Shown here piece after piece: positions 18,360-27,166 of a stretch of 64,000 bases of DNA (positions are counted from its first letter, which is position 1; each line of letters begins with the position of its first letter). The position numbers and the translations under genes are program-made. The stretch covers positions 20,731 to 84,730 of the forward strand of contig NZ_JAELUC010000006.1 of the NCBI RefSeq assembly GCF_016429155.1, read 5' to 3'. The stretch is from Pedobacter sp. ASV12. Its GTDB lineage: Bacteria; Bacteroidota; Bacteroidia; Sphingobacteriales; Sphingobacteriaceae. The notes beneath the pieces are model-generated. The model did not search any database. It was given only the letters and a program-made list of their open reading frames with translations, and was not told where the DNA came from.

Positions 18360-19109
18360 TTAGATAGAACTAAGTGCTTTTAGGTTCCACTCCTTGATTT
18401 CTTCGATGCTGATATGGCCTTCGTAAATGGCTTTGCCCACCACCACGCTCCTGATGTCGAGCTGGGCCAGTTCCTTAATGTCGTCCATCGAACTTACGCC
18501 ACCCGAAGCAATCAACTTAATGAAAGGGGAGTGGTCGAGCAGTTTTCTGTATAAATCGATGGCCGTGCCGCCTAGCTTGCCATCTTTGTTGATGTCGGTG
18601 CACAAAAACCTGAAAAAGCCCAATTGCAGACACTTGTCTACGTAATCCATCAATTTGATTGGCGAGCTTTCCATCCAGCCAGAATATTTGATGATTTCGT
18701 CCAGTACGTCGATAGCAATGACAATGCGGTTGGCATAATCGTCTTTTTTGGCAAAAGCAGCGCTTAGATTTGGCAGGAAATCGGGATTGCTTACGGCTTG
18801 CGTGCCCACAATGACCCGGTGTATGCCTGCATCCAACAAATTGGTAACCTGTTCAATGGTTCTGATGCCGCCGCCATATTGTACGCGCATTTCGGTTTTT
18901 TTGATGATGCTGAACAGGGTTTGCTGGTTGCTGAAATCGCCTTTTGCACCATTTAGATCGATGATGTGGATGAAATCTGTACCGTTTGAACGGTAACGTT
19001 CGATCATTTCTTCGATAGAGACATCGTATTCTGTTTTCTGATTATAGTCGCCTTCGCGCAAGCGGACAACTTTTCCGTCTAAAATATCGATTGCTGGGAT
19101 AATGTACAT
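18360..19109 (-). CDS. hisA: ProFAR isomerase HisA
   Basis: 1-(5-phosphoribosyl)-5-[(5-phosphoribosylamino)methylideneamino]imidazole-4-carboxamide isomerase, 249 residues. The first strand PAIDILDGKVVRL carries the catalytic Asp, the second catalytic Asp is in FLCTDINKDGKL, and the phosphate loops are YGGGIR and ASGGVSS. Starts 1 base after the hisH stop. Confidence 0.97.
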   Translation of the reverse strand: MYIIPAIDILDGKVVRLREGDYNQKTEYDVSIEEMIERYRSNGTDFIHIIDLNGAKGDFSNQQTLFSIIKKTEMRVQYGGGIRTIEQVTNLLDAGIHRVIVGTQAVSNPDFLPNLSAAFAKKDDYANRIVIAIDVLDEIIKYSGWMESSPIKLMDYVDKCLQLGFFRFLCTDINKDGKLGGTAIDLYRKLLDHSPFIKLIASGGVSSMDDIKELAQLDIRSVVVGKAIYEGHISIEEIKEWNLKALSSI

Positions 19110-19110
19110 G

Positions 19111-19704
19111 CTAGGATCTTAAATTTGAGAAATTTTTTAATAGGCGTTCTCCGGCTTCGCCCGATTTTTCGGGGTGAAACTGAACACCAAAGAAATTGTC
19201 TTTTTGTATAGCTGCCGAAAATTTGTTTCCATAATTTACAGAGGCGATATCAAAAATAGGGTTATATTCAATAAAATAAGAATGTACAAAGTAAAACTGT
19301 GTTCCACTAGGAACATTCTCAAATAATAAATTGTTTTTAAAATCTACCGTATTCCAACCCATGTGCGGAATTTTGATACCCAAGTTTTTGTCGAAAAGCT
19401 TGGTTTCCAAAGGCACGATGTCGAGTAGTTTGGCATCCCCTTCTTCAGAATGTGCGGTAAGTAGTTGCATGCCTACGCAAATGCCAAGCACGGGTTTTCG
19501 TAATGCTTTAATCGCTTTGACCATGCCGGTTTGCTCGAGTTTGTGCATGGCCGTGCCCGCATGGCCTACTCCCGGGATGATGATATGCGTGTACTGGGCT
19601 AAATCTGCTTCGCTATTAACCATGCCGTAGGCAATTTGTTGCCGTTCTAAGGCTGCGGTAAGCGAGAAGATGTTGCCTGCTCCATAGTTGATTATTCCGA
19701 TCAT
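19111..19704 (-). CDS. hisH: Imidazole glycerol phosphate synthase glutaminase subunit HisH
   Basis: Class I glutamine amidotransferase supplying ammonia to HisF; 197 residues. The nucleophile Cys is in LGICVGMQLL, and the catalytic His-Glu pair is in FHPEKSGEAG. N-terminus MIGIINYGAGNIFS is typical. Followed by hisA with 1 intervening base. Confidence 0.97.
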   Translation of the reverse strand: MIGIINYGAGNIFSLTAALERQQIAYGMVNSEADLAQYTHIIIPGVGHAGTAMHKLEQTGMVKAIKALRKPVLGICVGMQLLTAHSEEGDAKLLDIVPLETKLFDKNLGIKIPHMGWNTVDFKNNLLFENVPSGTQFYFVHSYFIEYNPIFDIASVNYGNKFSAAIQKDNFFGVQFHPEKSGEAGERLLKNFSNLRS

Positions 19705-19783
19705 TGTTTCAGTTGTCAGTTATTAGTTATCTGTTTTCCAGTTGGGGATCATGAATTCAAACCCCACAACTGTCAACTCATAA

Positions 19784-20917
19784 CTACAATACGCCTTTAG
19801 TGCTTGGTAAGACCATTTTTTCGGCATCGCGTTTAATGGCCATTTTAATTGCCTTGGCAAAAGCCTTAAAAATAGCCTCTATTTTATGGTGCTCGTTATC
19901 GCCTTCGGCCTTAATGTTCAAATTGCATTTGGCGGCATCGCTGAAAGATTTGAAAAAATGGAAGAACATTTCCGTTGGCATGTCGCCCACTTTTTCGCGT
20001 TTAAAATCAGCTTCCCAAACCATCCAGCTGCGCCCGCCAAAATCAATGGCCACCTGGGCCAGGCAATCGTCCATCGGCAAACAGAATCCATAACGTTCAA
20101 TTCCCAATTTATTGCCAATGGCCTTTGCAAAAGCCTCACCCAGTGCAATTCCGGTGTCTTCAATGGTGTGGTGCTCGTCAATATGCAGGTCGCCTTTGGC
20201 ACTAATTTCGAGGTCCATGCCTCCGTGGCGGGCAATTTGATCTAACATGTGGTCGAAAAAGTGCAACCCGGTATGGATGTTTGCCTTTCCGGTGCCATCT
20301 AAATCAAGCTCAATGTTGATGTCGGTTTCGTTGGTTTTGCGTTGGTGGCTTACTTTTCTTGCCCCAGCCCTTAAAAAGGTATAGATGTCTTCCCAGTTTT
20401 TGGTTTCCAGGGCAATCACATCAGCCAAGCTTTCCAGTTTGTCCATTCCTTCGTTGGCACCCAAGGCATCGTTTTGGCGCAAGTAAATAGCTTTAGCGCC
20501 CAGGTTTTTGGCCAACAATACATCATTGAGCCTATCGCCGATGACGTAAGAGTTTGCGAGGTCGTAATCGCCAGTCAGGTATTTGCCCAACAAAGCCGTG
20601 CCTGGCTTACGGGTAGGGGCGTTGTCTCTGGCAAAGGTGCGGTCGATGACCACGTCGCTAAACACTACGCCTTCGCCTGCAAAAGTGTTGATCAGGAAAT
20701 TATGCACCGGCCAGAAATTCTCTTCCGGATGGGACGAAGTGCCCAAACCGTCCTGGTTGGTAACCATTACCAGTTCGAAATCGAGTTCATGGGCAATTTT
20801 AGCCAGGTAATACAGCGATTTTGGGTAAAACTGCAACTTGGCAAAGCTGTCTACCTGTTCATCTTCAGGCTCCAGGGCCAAAGTGCCGTCGCGGTCTATA
20901 AATAATACGTTTTTCAT
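19784..20917 (-). CDS. hisB: Bifunctional histidinol-phosphatase / IGP dehydratase HisB
   Basis: 377 residues: an N-terminal HAD-type histidinol-phosphate phosphatase (about 1-165, motif [11 protein letters not shown], later [11 protein letters not shown]) fused to IGP dehydratase (about 185-377, with the metal-binding [29 protein letters not shown] and [13 protein letters not shown] motifs). The E. coli HisB phosphatase has a Cys/His zinc loop before the RKP motif; here the corresponding stretch ([15 protein letters not shown]) has no cysteine, so the zinc site is absent. The reading frame and length are otherwise normal. Confidence 0.96.
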   Translation of the reverse strand: MKNVLFIDRDGTLALEPEDEQVDSFAKLQFYPKSLYYLAKIAHELDFELVMVTNQDGLGTSSHPEENFWPVHNFLINTFAGEGVVFSDVVIDRTFARDNAPTRKPGTALLGKYLTGDYDLANSYVIGDRLNDVLLAKNLGAKAIYLRQNDALGANEGMDKLESLADVIALETKNWEDIYTFLRAGARKVSHQRKTNETDINIELDLDGTGKANIHTGLHFFDHMLDQIARHGGMDLEISAKGDLHIDEHHTIEDTGIALGEAFAKAIGNKLGIERYGFCLPMDDCLAQVAIDFGGRSWMVWEADFKREKVGDMPTEMFFHFFKSFSDAAKCNLNIKAEGDNEHHKIEAIFKAFAKAIKMAIKRDAEKMVLPSTKGVL

Positions 20918-20948
20918 AGTTCAATTTAATTTTGAATGATGGCGTGAT

Positions 20949-21055
20949 AGAATGATTGAATGACTGAATGACTGAATGACTGAATGATTGAACGACTGAA
21001 TGGTGGTCGAATGTATACATGCAATTATTCATGCATTCAAAATTCACTCACTCTT
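20949..21055. repeat. Short tandem and inverted repeats in the hisC-hisB spacer
   Basis: About six copies of an 8-base unit (TGAATGAC with T/C variants) lie at 20949-21001, immediately upstream of hisB on the coding strand in inverted sense. The other side (21040-21065) holds the complementary TTCATTCATTCA units and runs into the end of hisC, so the two sides could pair as a long imperfect hairpin in the his mRNA. A self-complementary stretch (ATGTATACAT to ATGCAT) lies between. Confidence 0.7.
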
Positions 21056-22102
21056 TCATTCATTCATTTTTCTCAATAAATCTATTAATTGATCGTTTTC
21101 CGAGGCGGTGCCGATGGTGATCCTTAAGCAGCCTTCGCAAAGCGTAACCTTGGAACGGTCGCGCACAATAACCCCTTGATCTACCAACTTGTTGTAAACA
21201 TCAACGGCATTCGCTATTTCGGCCAGTATAAAATTGGCATCCGATGGGTAGACTTTTTTCACCATCGGTATTTTAGCCAGTTCGGCACTCAGTCTTTCCC
21301 TTTCGGCAACGGTAATTTTAATCCATTCGTTCACCTGCTGGATATTTTCCAAAGCGGCCAAAGCCAAATCCTGGGTAGCCTGGTTGATGTTGTAGGGCGG
21401 TTTTACCTTGTTCAGGATGTCGATAACCGGACGCGACGAAAAGGCCATGCCCAAACGCAAGGCGGCCAGGCCCCAAGCTTTAGAAAAAGTTTGCAAGACC
21501 ACCAGGTTTACGTATTCGGTCAGTTCCTGGATAAATGTTTTTTGCTTGGCAAAGTTGATGTAGGCCTCGTCAATCACCACCAAGCCTTTAAAGTTGGCTA
21601 AAATGGTTTCGATATCGGTTCTATTAAGCGAATTGCCGGTAGGGTTGTTAGGCGAGCAGATGAAGATCATTTTGGTATTGGCATCGATGGTTTCTGCAAT
21701 CTTCTCCAAATCGAGCTGGAAGTTAGGGAGCAAGTTTACCTTTCTTACCTCTACATCGTTAATGTTGGCCGATACTTCGTACATGCCATAGGTTGGAGGC
21801 AGGATAATGACATTGTCCTTGCCAGGATTGCAAAAAGCCCTGAACAACAAGTCGATGGCCTCGTCGCTGCCATTGCCCAAAAAAGTGTTTTCTATCGGAA
21901 CGCCTTTGATTTTGCTGATGGCTTCCTTCAGATCCAGTTGCAAAGGGTCGGGGTAACGGTTGTAGTTGGCCGGTAGGGGCGAACCAAAACTGTTTTCGTT
22001 GGCATCTAAAAATACGCTGGCCTGGCCCTTAAATTCGTCCCTGGCTGTAGAGTAGGGGCGAAGTGTTTTTATGTTTTCTCGTTGTAAGTCTTTAATGTCC
22101 AT
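21056..22102 (-). CDS. hisC: Histidinol-phosphate aminotransferase HisC
   Basis: PLP-dependent fold type I aminotransferase, 348 residues, converting imidazole-acetol phosphate to histidinol phosphate. Signatures are the FLGNGSDEAIDLL loop, the ICSPNNPTGN motif, VIDEAYINF (Asp contacting PLP) and the PLP lysine in LQTFSKAWGLAALRLG. The stop lies in the ATGAATGAATGA run that begins the repeat-rich spacer before hisB. Confidence 0.97.
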   Translation of the reverse strand: MDIKDLQRENIKTLRPYSTARDEFKGQASVFLDANENSFGSPLPANYNRYPDPLQLDLKEAISKIKGVPIENTFLGNGSDEAIDLLFRAFCNPGKDNVIILPPTYGMYEVSANINDVEVRKVNLLPNFQLDLEKIAETIDANTKMIFICSPNNPTGNSLNRTDIETILANFKGLVVIDEAYINFAKQKTFIQELTEYVNLVVLQTFSKAWGLAALRLGMAFSSRPVIDILNKVKPPYNINQATQDLALAALENIQQVNEWIKITVAERERLSAELAKIPMVKKVYPSDANFILAEIANAVDVYNKLVDQGVIVRDRSKVTLCEGCLRITIGTASENDQLIDLLRKMNE

Positions 22103-22156
22103 TTTTTGTTGGAGTTAACTGCGAAGCAAAGGTTTCGCAAGCACAAAAGTTGATGT

Positions 22157-23449
22157 TTATGGATTCTTAATTTTTTCTAACCTGATGGTAACGGCGTTTT
22201 TATGGGCCTGCAGGCCTTCGGCTTCGGCCAGGCTTTCTACCGTTTGGCCGATGTTAGCCAAGCCTTGTTGGCTCAGGTGCTGGAAAGTGATTTTTTTGAG
22301 GAAAGTATCGACCGAAACACCGGAAAAAGCTTTGGCAAAACCGCTTGTTGGCAAGGTGTGATTAGTGCCTGAGGCATAATCGCCTGCACTTTCGGGTGTT
22401 AGGTTGCCCAAAAATACCGAACCTGCATTAACGATTAATGGAATCAGCGCTTCGAAGTTTTCTGTGGCCAAAATCAGGTGCTCCGGTGCGTAGGCATTGC
22501 TAAAAGCCATGGCTTCCTCCAAGGTCTCTGCAAGAACTGCATAGGAATTGGCGATGGCTTGTGTGGCAATATCCCGACGAGGCAAATCGGCCAGCTGCTG
22601 TTCGATGGCGATTAACGTTGCATTGATCAGGTCTTTCGAGGTGCTCACCAATATCGCCTGGCTATCGGGGCCATGCTCGGCCTGTGCCAGCAGATCGGCC
22701 GCCACAAAGCTGGAGTTGGCCGTTTCATCGGCAATCACCAAAACCTCCGATGGTCCGGCAGGCATGTCGATAGCCACTAGGTTTTGCAGTTGCTTTTTGG
22801 CTTCGGTTACATAGCGATTTCCAGGTCCGAAGATCTTGCTCACTTTGGGTATGCTCGCCGTGCCATAAGCCATGGCGGCCACGGCTTGCGCGCCTCCGGC
22901 CAAGTAGATTTTTTCAATGCCCAAGCGCATGGCCACATAGGCCAGATAGGTATTTACCTTGCCGTCGTTTTGTGGTGGCGAGCATACAATAATTTCGTGG
23001 CATCCGGCAATTTTTGCAGGGATGCCCAGCATTAAAAAAGTACTCGGCAATACTGCTGTTCCACCCGGAATATACAGACCAACACGCTCAATAGGGCGGG
23101 CTTCTCGCCAGCAGTTTACGCCAGGCATGGTTTCTATTTTGGCTTCGGTTTTGAGTTGGGCCTGGTGAAATTTGTAGATGTTTTGGTAAGCGACGTCAAT
23201 GGCATTTTTTACCGGTTGGGGAATGGCTTTTGCCAAGGTATCGAGTTCCTCCTTACCGATGTAAAGTTGTTCCAGCTTTACTTTGTCGAATTGCGAAGCA
23301 AAGGCCTTCAGGGCATTATCACCTTCGTTTTTTACCGTAGCTATAATGTCTTTTACGCGTGTTTCGACCAACTGATCGTCGGCAATCTGCCTGGAACAAA
23401 TTTCTTCTATTTTTTGTTGAGATAAATCTCTATAACTATAGATTTTCAA
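22157..23449 (-). CDS. hisD: Histidinol dehydrogenase HisD
   Basis: Zinc-dependent NAD oxidoreductase for the last two steps of the pathway; 430 residues. Signature stretches are GLYIPGGTAVLPSTFLMLG, the KIFGPGNRYV segment, DMPAGPSEVLVIAD, the QAEHGPDSQA zinc-site motif, and APEHLIL. Usual length; 54 bases before hisC. Confidence 0.97.
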   Translation of the reverse strand: MKIYSYRDLSQQKIEEICSRQIADDQLVETRVKDIIATVKNEGDNALKAFASQFDKVKLEQLYIGKEELDTLAKAIPQPVKNAIDVAYQNIYKFHQAQLKTEAKIETMPGVNCWREARPIERVGLYIPGGTAVLPSTFLMLGIPAKIAGCHEIIVCSPPQNDGKVNTYLAYVAMRLGIEKIYLAGGAQAVAAMAYGTASIPKVSKIFGPGNRYVTEAKKQLQNLVAIDMPAGPSEVLVIADETANSSFVAADLLAQAEHGPDSQAILVSTSKDLINATLIAIEQQLADLPRRDIATQAIANSYAVLAETLEEAMAFSNAYAPEHLILATENFEALIPLIVNAGSVFLGNLTPESAGDYASGTNHTLPTSGFAKAFSGVSVDTFLKKITFQHLSQQGLANIGQTVESLAEAEGLQAHKNAVTIRLEKIKNP

Positions 23450-23519
23450 TTTATTATGTTTTTGATTTAACTATTAGTTAATATGTTTTTTAAGTAATTT
23501 TCAACGGAGAACGTCGAAT

Positions 23520-24371
23520 TTACGTTATGATTTTCTCGATGGGCATTACCACGATGCCTTGTGCACCTGCCGCTTTGAGGCTGTTGATCTTTTCCCAAAA
23601 ATCCTGCTCGGCAATAACCGAATGAACAGCTACCCAGCCTTCTTCAAACAAGGGAACAACGGTAGGACTTTTTACGCCTGGCAATAAATCTACAACGGCT
23701 TGCAGGTTTTCTTTGCTCACGTTGAGCACCACATATTTGGTGGCTTTGGCGCGCAGCACCGATTGGATCCGCTGCACCAATTCTTTCACTTCGGCATTGA
23801 ATTCGATCTCTTTGTTGCCAATCAAAACAGCCTCCGAATTCATCACGTCCTTGAAGGGTTTCAGGCCGTTGCTCTTTAAAGTTCCACCAGTAGAAACGAT
23901 GTCGAAAATGGCATCGCTCAAGCCCAAGCCCGGACCAATTTCTACCGAGCCCGAAATGTTTCTGATCTGCGCATCAACGTTGTTGGCCTTCAGGTATTTT
24001 TCGAGAATTACCGGATAAGAAGTGGCGATTGCCTTGCCGTTTAATTGGGCCAGTTCGGTGATGTCGCTCGTGCTCTGCACGGCGATTTTTAGGGTGCATT
24101 TGCCAAAGCCGAGCTTCTGCAGGTAACAAACGTCGGCACCTGCTTCTACAATTACATTTTCACCCACAATGCCCAAATCGGCAATGCCGTCCTGCACATA
24201 TTCTGGAATATCGTCGTCTCTCAGGAAAAGGATTTCCAAAGGAAAATTAGTGACTGTTGAGATGAGGGAACTTTTGTAGTTTTCGAAAGATAAACCACAA
24301 TTTTTAAGGATTTCTACTGATTTTTCGTTGAGCCTACCCGATTTTTGGATAGCGATTTTAAGTGTTTTCAC
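23520..24371 (-). CDS. hisG: ATP phosphoribosyltransferase HisG, long form
   Basis: First enzyme of histidine synthesis: ATP + PRPP to phosphoribosyl-ATP. At 283 residues it is the long form, with the C-terminal ACT-like regulatory domain (about 210-283, LLPGVKSPTVVPLFEEGWVAVHSV) that mediates histidine feedback inhibition; no HisZ is needed. Catalytic region: DLGIVGENVI and SGSVEIGPGLGLSDAIFDIVSTGGTL (PRPP-binding part). First structural gene of the operon, preceded by a histidine-rich leader and attenuator. Confidence 0.97.
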   Translation of the reverse strand: MKTLKIAIQKSGRLNEKSVEILKNCGLSFENYKSSLISTVTNFPLEILFLRDDDIPEYVQDGIADLGIVGENVIVEAGADVCYLQKLGFGKCTLKIAVQSTSDITELAQLNGKAIATSYPVILEKYLKANNVDAQIRNISGSVEIGPGLGLSDAIFDIVSTGGTLKSNGLKPFKDVMNSEAVLIGNKEIEFNAEVKELVQRIQSVLRAKATKYVVLNVSKENLQAVVDLLPGVKSPTVVPLFEEGWVAVHSVIAEQDFWEKINSLKAAGAQGIVVMPIEKIIT

Positions 24372-24410
24372 TTGTTATAAAATTAGGAATAAGAAATATG
24401 GAGTCTATTG

Positions 24411-24435
24411 TTAAAAACCGTTTTGCGTACAAAAC
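24411..24435 (-). terminator. Attenuator hairpin of the his leader
   Basis: On the minus strand the arms GTTTTG and CAAAAC (24435-24420, loop TACG) are followed by CGG and a run of five T residues (24417-24413). It lies directly after the leader peptide and 40 bases before hisG. The stem is short and AT-rich, so it is a plausible but weak intrinsic terminator. A second hairpin (ATCGCC-ATTAC-GGCGAT, 24464-24448) covers the last His codons of the leader peptide and could act as the pause or competing structure. Confidence 0.6.
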
Positions 24436-24441
24436 ATTTAT

Positions 24442-24504
24442 CTATCTATCGCCGTAATGGCGATGATGATGTAAATGTGCATAATGGTTTAAAACTTGGA
24501 TCAT
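24442..24504 (-). CDS. hisL: Histidine operon leader peptide
   Basis: A 20-residue reading frame starting at ATG 24504, preceded by the purine-rich GGAAAGAAAG. The peptide begins MIQVLN and continues HYAHLHHHRHYGDR, with six His residues, four of them within five positions of a HLHHHRH stretch, ending at TAG. It lies about 33 bases downstream of the predicted transcription start and just before a hairpin plus U-run upstream of hisG. This is the arrangement of a ribosome-mediated attenuator: stalling at His codons under histidine shortage would prevent the terminator from forming. The peptide itself needs no function. Too short for routine gene callers. Confidence 0.85.
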   Translation of the reverse strand: MIQVLNHYAHLHHHRHYGDR

Positions 24505-24525
24505 ATATTACTTTCTTTCCGTAAT

Positions 24526-24557
24526 TTTGGCCAGAAGATGTTGCAAATATAACTTTG
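24526..24557 (+). promoter_or_regulatory. Promoter of the L,D-transpeptidase gene
   Basis: TTTG at 24526-24529 (-33 box), 20 bases, then TAACTTTG at 24550-24557 (-7 box): a full match to the Bacteroidota consensus. Predicted start near 24563, leaving about 60 bases of 5' UTR. The -7 box overlaps that of the his promoter on the other strand by 2 bases. Confidence 0.7.
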
Positions 24558-24573
24558 TAAATGTGAAATCAAA
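24544..24573 (-). promoter_or_regulatory. Promoter of the his operon
   Basis: On the minus strand TTTG (24573-24570), 18 bases, then TATATTTG (24551-24544), matching the Bacteroidota consensus. Transcription should begin near 24538, giving a leader of about 165 bases that contains the His-rich peptide and attenuator. Confidence 0.7.
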
Positions 24574-24621
24574 AAAATATGGCATTTTATTTGCCATGTA
24601 AGTGCCAGGCCCGCAGGCCAA

Positions 24622-26223
24622 ATGATACTTAAACCTCACAGAAAATTGAAAAAAACGCTCCTATTTGTAGCCGTATGTTTGTTTTTGAGCTCTTGCAGCT
24701 GGTTTCGCACCAAGCCTGAGATTGCCGTTGTTTTGTCTAAACATTTCGACAATAAACTATACAATGATTTTGATACGGTTGCTTATGATTCGGTATTCGT
24801 CAAAAAAATGGACGAACTGAGCAGTAAATTGTCCAACCCCAAAGTAATCAAGGCATATTACGCGCATCACCAAGACCGGCCGTTGCTGGTTACGCGTTTT
24901 TATGTAAACGGTGCACTGGATACCTTGAAAAGTTACATCCAGCGAAGCAAAGCCGATGGGTTTAATCCCGAAATATTCAGGGTAAATGAACTGGAAACCC
25001 TTTTGCAAACCCTTGATGCGAACAAATTCAAAAAGATAAGCGAGGTTTATCCTTTAATAGCCGATCTGGAAATCAAGGCTGCCGATGCCCTTTTAAAGTA
25101 CAGCACCTTCATCAAATACGGCAGCGTAAATCCCAGGAAGCTGTTTAACCGCTATTACATTGCCAGTAAACGACCAGATAGCCTGAAGCTCGATTCGATG
25201 TTGAATACCACGGATCTGGTTGCTATATTGAAAGATGCGCAGCAGACTTCAAAAAATTACCTCGACCTGAAAAGGGCCTTGGCGCTTTACCGCGACAGCT
25301 TGGGTACCGACGAAAATCCGGCCATCAAAGCCATCAAGCTCAACATGGAGCGCATGCGTTGGCAACTGCCGGTCAAAACCGAGGAAACCGTGTTGGTCAA
25401 TATCCCCGATTTCTCGCTAACCTGGTTTAAGGGCCAAGATACCTTAACGCACATGAACGTATGTGTTGGCGGTAAGCGCGAAGAAGGCTATGCCGATAAA
25501 ATGAAGGCTTACTTAAAGTCTAAAAATTTAGACGACAAGCCCAAAAACCACGAAACGCCACAACTGGTGAGCGTATTTAATGCCATACAGGTAAATCCGG
25601 TTTGGAATATTCCGGTAAGCATTGCGCAGAGCGAAATTTATTGGCAGGCGGTTAGAGACCCTTATTACCTGTCTAACAACAACATTAAGGTATACCTGAA
25701 AGGCAAACTGGTAAATGATCCGGATACCATCCAATGGAATAAATACTCGCGCGAGAAATTGCCTTTTCAATTTAAGCAAGGCTCAGGCGAAGGCAATGCC
25801 TTGGGCAAGTTCAAATTCATTTTCGACAACAGTTCAAGCATTTACCTTCACGATACCAACAACAAAAATGGTTTTAGGCTGGCCAACAGGGCAATCAGCC
25901 ATGGTTGTGTGCGTATTGAAAAGCCGCTCGAGTTTGCACAGCTGATGGTGAGAGACAAATACCAGTACGACCAGTTGCGCATGGAGGTGAACCTGCCGCC
26001 GGTTGATACCACCAGGATGAAGCAGTATCAGAAAAAACTGGCTAAAAGAACCGATACGCTCAATACCTTCCAATTGAAGCCAAGCTGGTTCGCTACTCGG
26101 AAAAACGTGGCCGTGGTAATTGGCTATTTTACCGCTTGGGCCGAAAACGGCAAGGTTCAGTTCAGACCCGATGTTTACGATTACGACGAAACTTTGTGGG
26201 AAGCCATTAAAAAATACATGTAG
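24622..26223 (+). CDS. L,D-transpeptidase (YcbB-like), lipoprotein
   Basis: 533-residue cell-wall enzyme that forms 3-3 peptide cross-links or anchors proteins. N-terminal lipoprotein signal with lipobox ending LSSC (LFVAVCLFLSSCSW). Residues about 45-250 match the scaffold domain of large L,D-transpeptidases; the YkuD catalytic domain follows (about 255-490) with HDTNNKNGF and the catalytic Cys C429 in SHGCVRIE, plus the upstream His in the same domain. Periplasmic, lipid-anchored. Divergent from the his operon with overlapping promoters. Confidence 0.92.
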   Translation: MILKPHRKLKKTLLFVAVCLFLSSCSWFRTKPEIAVVLSKHFDNKLYNDFDTVAYDSVFVKKMDELSSKLSNPKVIKAYYAHHQDRPLLVTRFYVNGALDTLKSYIQRSKADGFNPEIFRVNELETLLQTLDANKFKKISEVYPLIADLEIKAADALLKYSTFIKYGSVNPRKLFNRYYIASKRPDSLKLDSMLNTTDLVAILKDAQQTSKNYLDLKRALALYRDSLGTDENPAIKAIKLNMERMRWQLPVKTEETVLVNIPDFSLTWFKGQDTLTHMNVCVGGKREEGYADKMKAYLKSKNLDDKPKNHETPQLVSVFNAIQVNPVWNIPVSIAQSEIYWQAVRDPYYLSNNNIKVYLKGKLVNDPDTIQWNKYSREKLPFQFKQGSGEGNALGKFKFIFDNSSSIYLHDTNNKNGFRLANRAISHGCVRIEKPLEFAQLMVRDKYQYDQLRMEVNLPPVDTTRMKQYQKKLAKRTDTLNTFQLKPSWFATRKNVAVVIGYFTAWAENGKVQFRPDVYDYDETLWEAIKKYM

Positions 26224-26305
26224 ACGCGCTTGTGCCCAAATCTCCTCATTTCCATTATTGCAACAACTTGTGTTCAATAGCTCAAAAGCTTAACTTGCGC
26301 TAACA

Positions 26306-27166
26306 ATGAACCTTATGGATTTTAAAAACAGTTTGTTTGTATGTGCGTTGTCTGCCAGCTTTTTGGCTGCCTGTCAGTCGGCAAATGATAAGACGCCGCA
26401 AGCCGCTGTGGCAAAGAAAACCGATTCGGTAGCTAAACAGGCGCCTGTCGCTAGCGTTGCAAAATCGGAGCTGATTGCGGTTAAAGCGCCTTTAGATTTT
26501 AATGGATTTTGGAACTACTACACCAGTAACATAAAGCTTTACGAAAACTTTGTAGCCCATGATGTAAACGGTAAGGTAATGGATAAGGAGGCTTTCCTGA
26601 AACAAATGAAAACGGAACATTACCTGCCGATGTTGCTCGCTTCGGCAGAACCTGATCCGCATTACCAGTTGTTCCGCATACCCCAAGGCGCAGACCCGAA
26701 CATAGGTACCTACATGAGGCAGTTTGCCGCCGACGAGCTGAAGTATGGTCAGATGAAGGGCAAGCCCATTCCGGCTTTCAGTTTTAAGGATGTGGACGGC
26801 AAACTGTATACCTCGGCCAATACCAAAGGCAAAATCGTACTCTTTAAATGTTGGTTTATCGGCTGTGTAGCCTGTGTACAGGAAATGCCCGCCCTGAATG
26901 AGCTGGTTCAACAATATAAAGACCGTAACGATATCCTGTTTGTAAGCCTGGCTATAGATGCCAAGCCCGAATTGCAGGCGTTTTTAGCTAAAACCAAGTT
27001 CGATTATGCCACGGTTCCCAATCAGGAGCATTACATGGCCGAAAAACTGCTGGTCAATGCTTATCCGACCCATTTTTTAATCGATAAAAAAGGCCTATTG
27101 GTTAATGTGGTCAGCGAAGAAGACGCAATTGCCAGTTTGTTGGAGCGTGAAGTAGCCAAGAACTAA
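26306..27166 (+). CDS. Thioredoxin-like (TlpA family) lipoprotein
   Basis: 286 residues. Signal peptide with lipobox LAAC (ALSASFLAACQS), an N-terminal helical domain (about 55-150), and a C-terminal thioredoxin fold (about 150-286) with the redox motif WFIGCVACVQEMP (CxxC, spacing as in TlpA/ResA) and the cis-Pro region NAYPTHFLID. Likely a periplasmic thiol-disulfide oxidoreductase anchored to a membrane. Start may be ATG 26306 or 26315. Its stop overlaps that of the convergent EamA gene. Confidence 0.87.
   Translation: MNLMDFKNSLFVCALSASFLAACQSANDKTPQAAVAKKTDSVAKQAPVASVAKSELIAVKAPLDFNGFWNYYTSNIKLYENFVAHDVNGKVMDKEAFLKQMKTEHYLPMLLASAEPDPHYQLFRIPQGADPNIGTYMRQFAADELKYGQMKGKPIPAFSFKDVDGKLYTSANTKGKIVLFKCWFIGCVACVQEMPALNELVQQYKDRNDILFVSLAIDAKPELQAFLAKTKFDYATVPNQEHYMAEKLLVNAYPTHFLIDKKGLLVNVVSEEDAIASLLEREVAKN

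Noticed and set aside
20949..21001. CRISPR-like array
   Set aside because: Units are 8 bases with no spacers; simple tandem repeat.
24600..24621. GGCC/GGCC hairpin just before the L,D-transpeptidase start
   Set aside because: Stem of only 4-5 bases; likely incidental.
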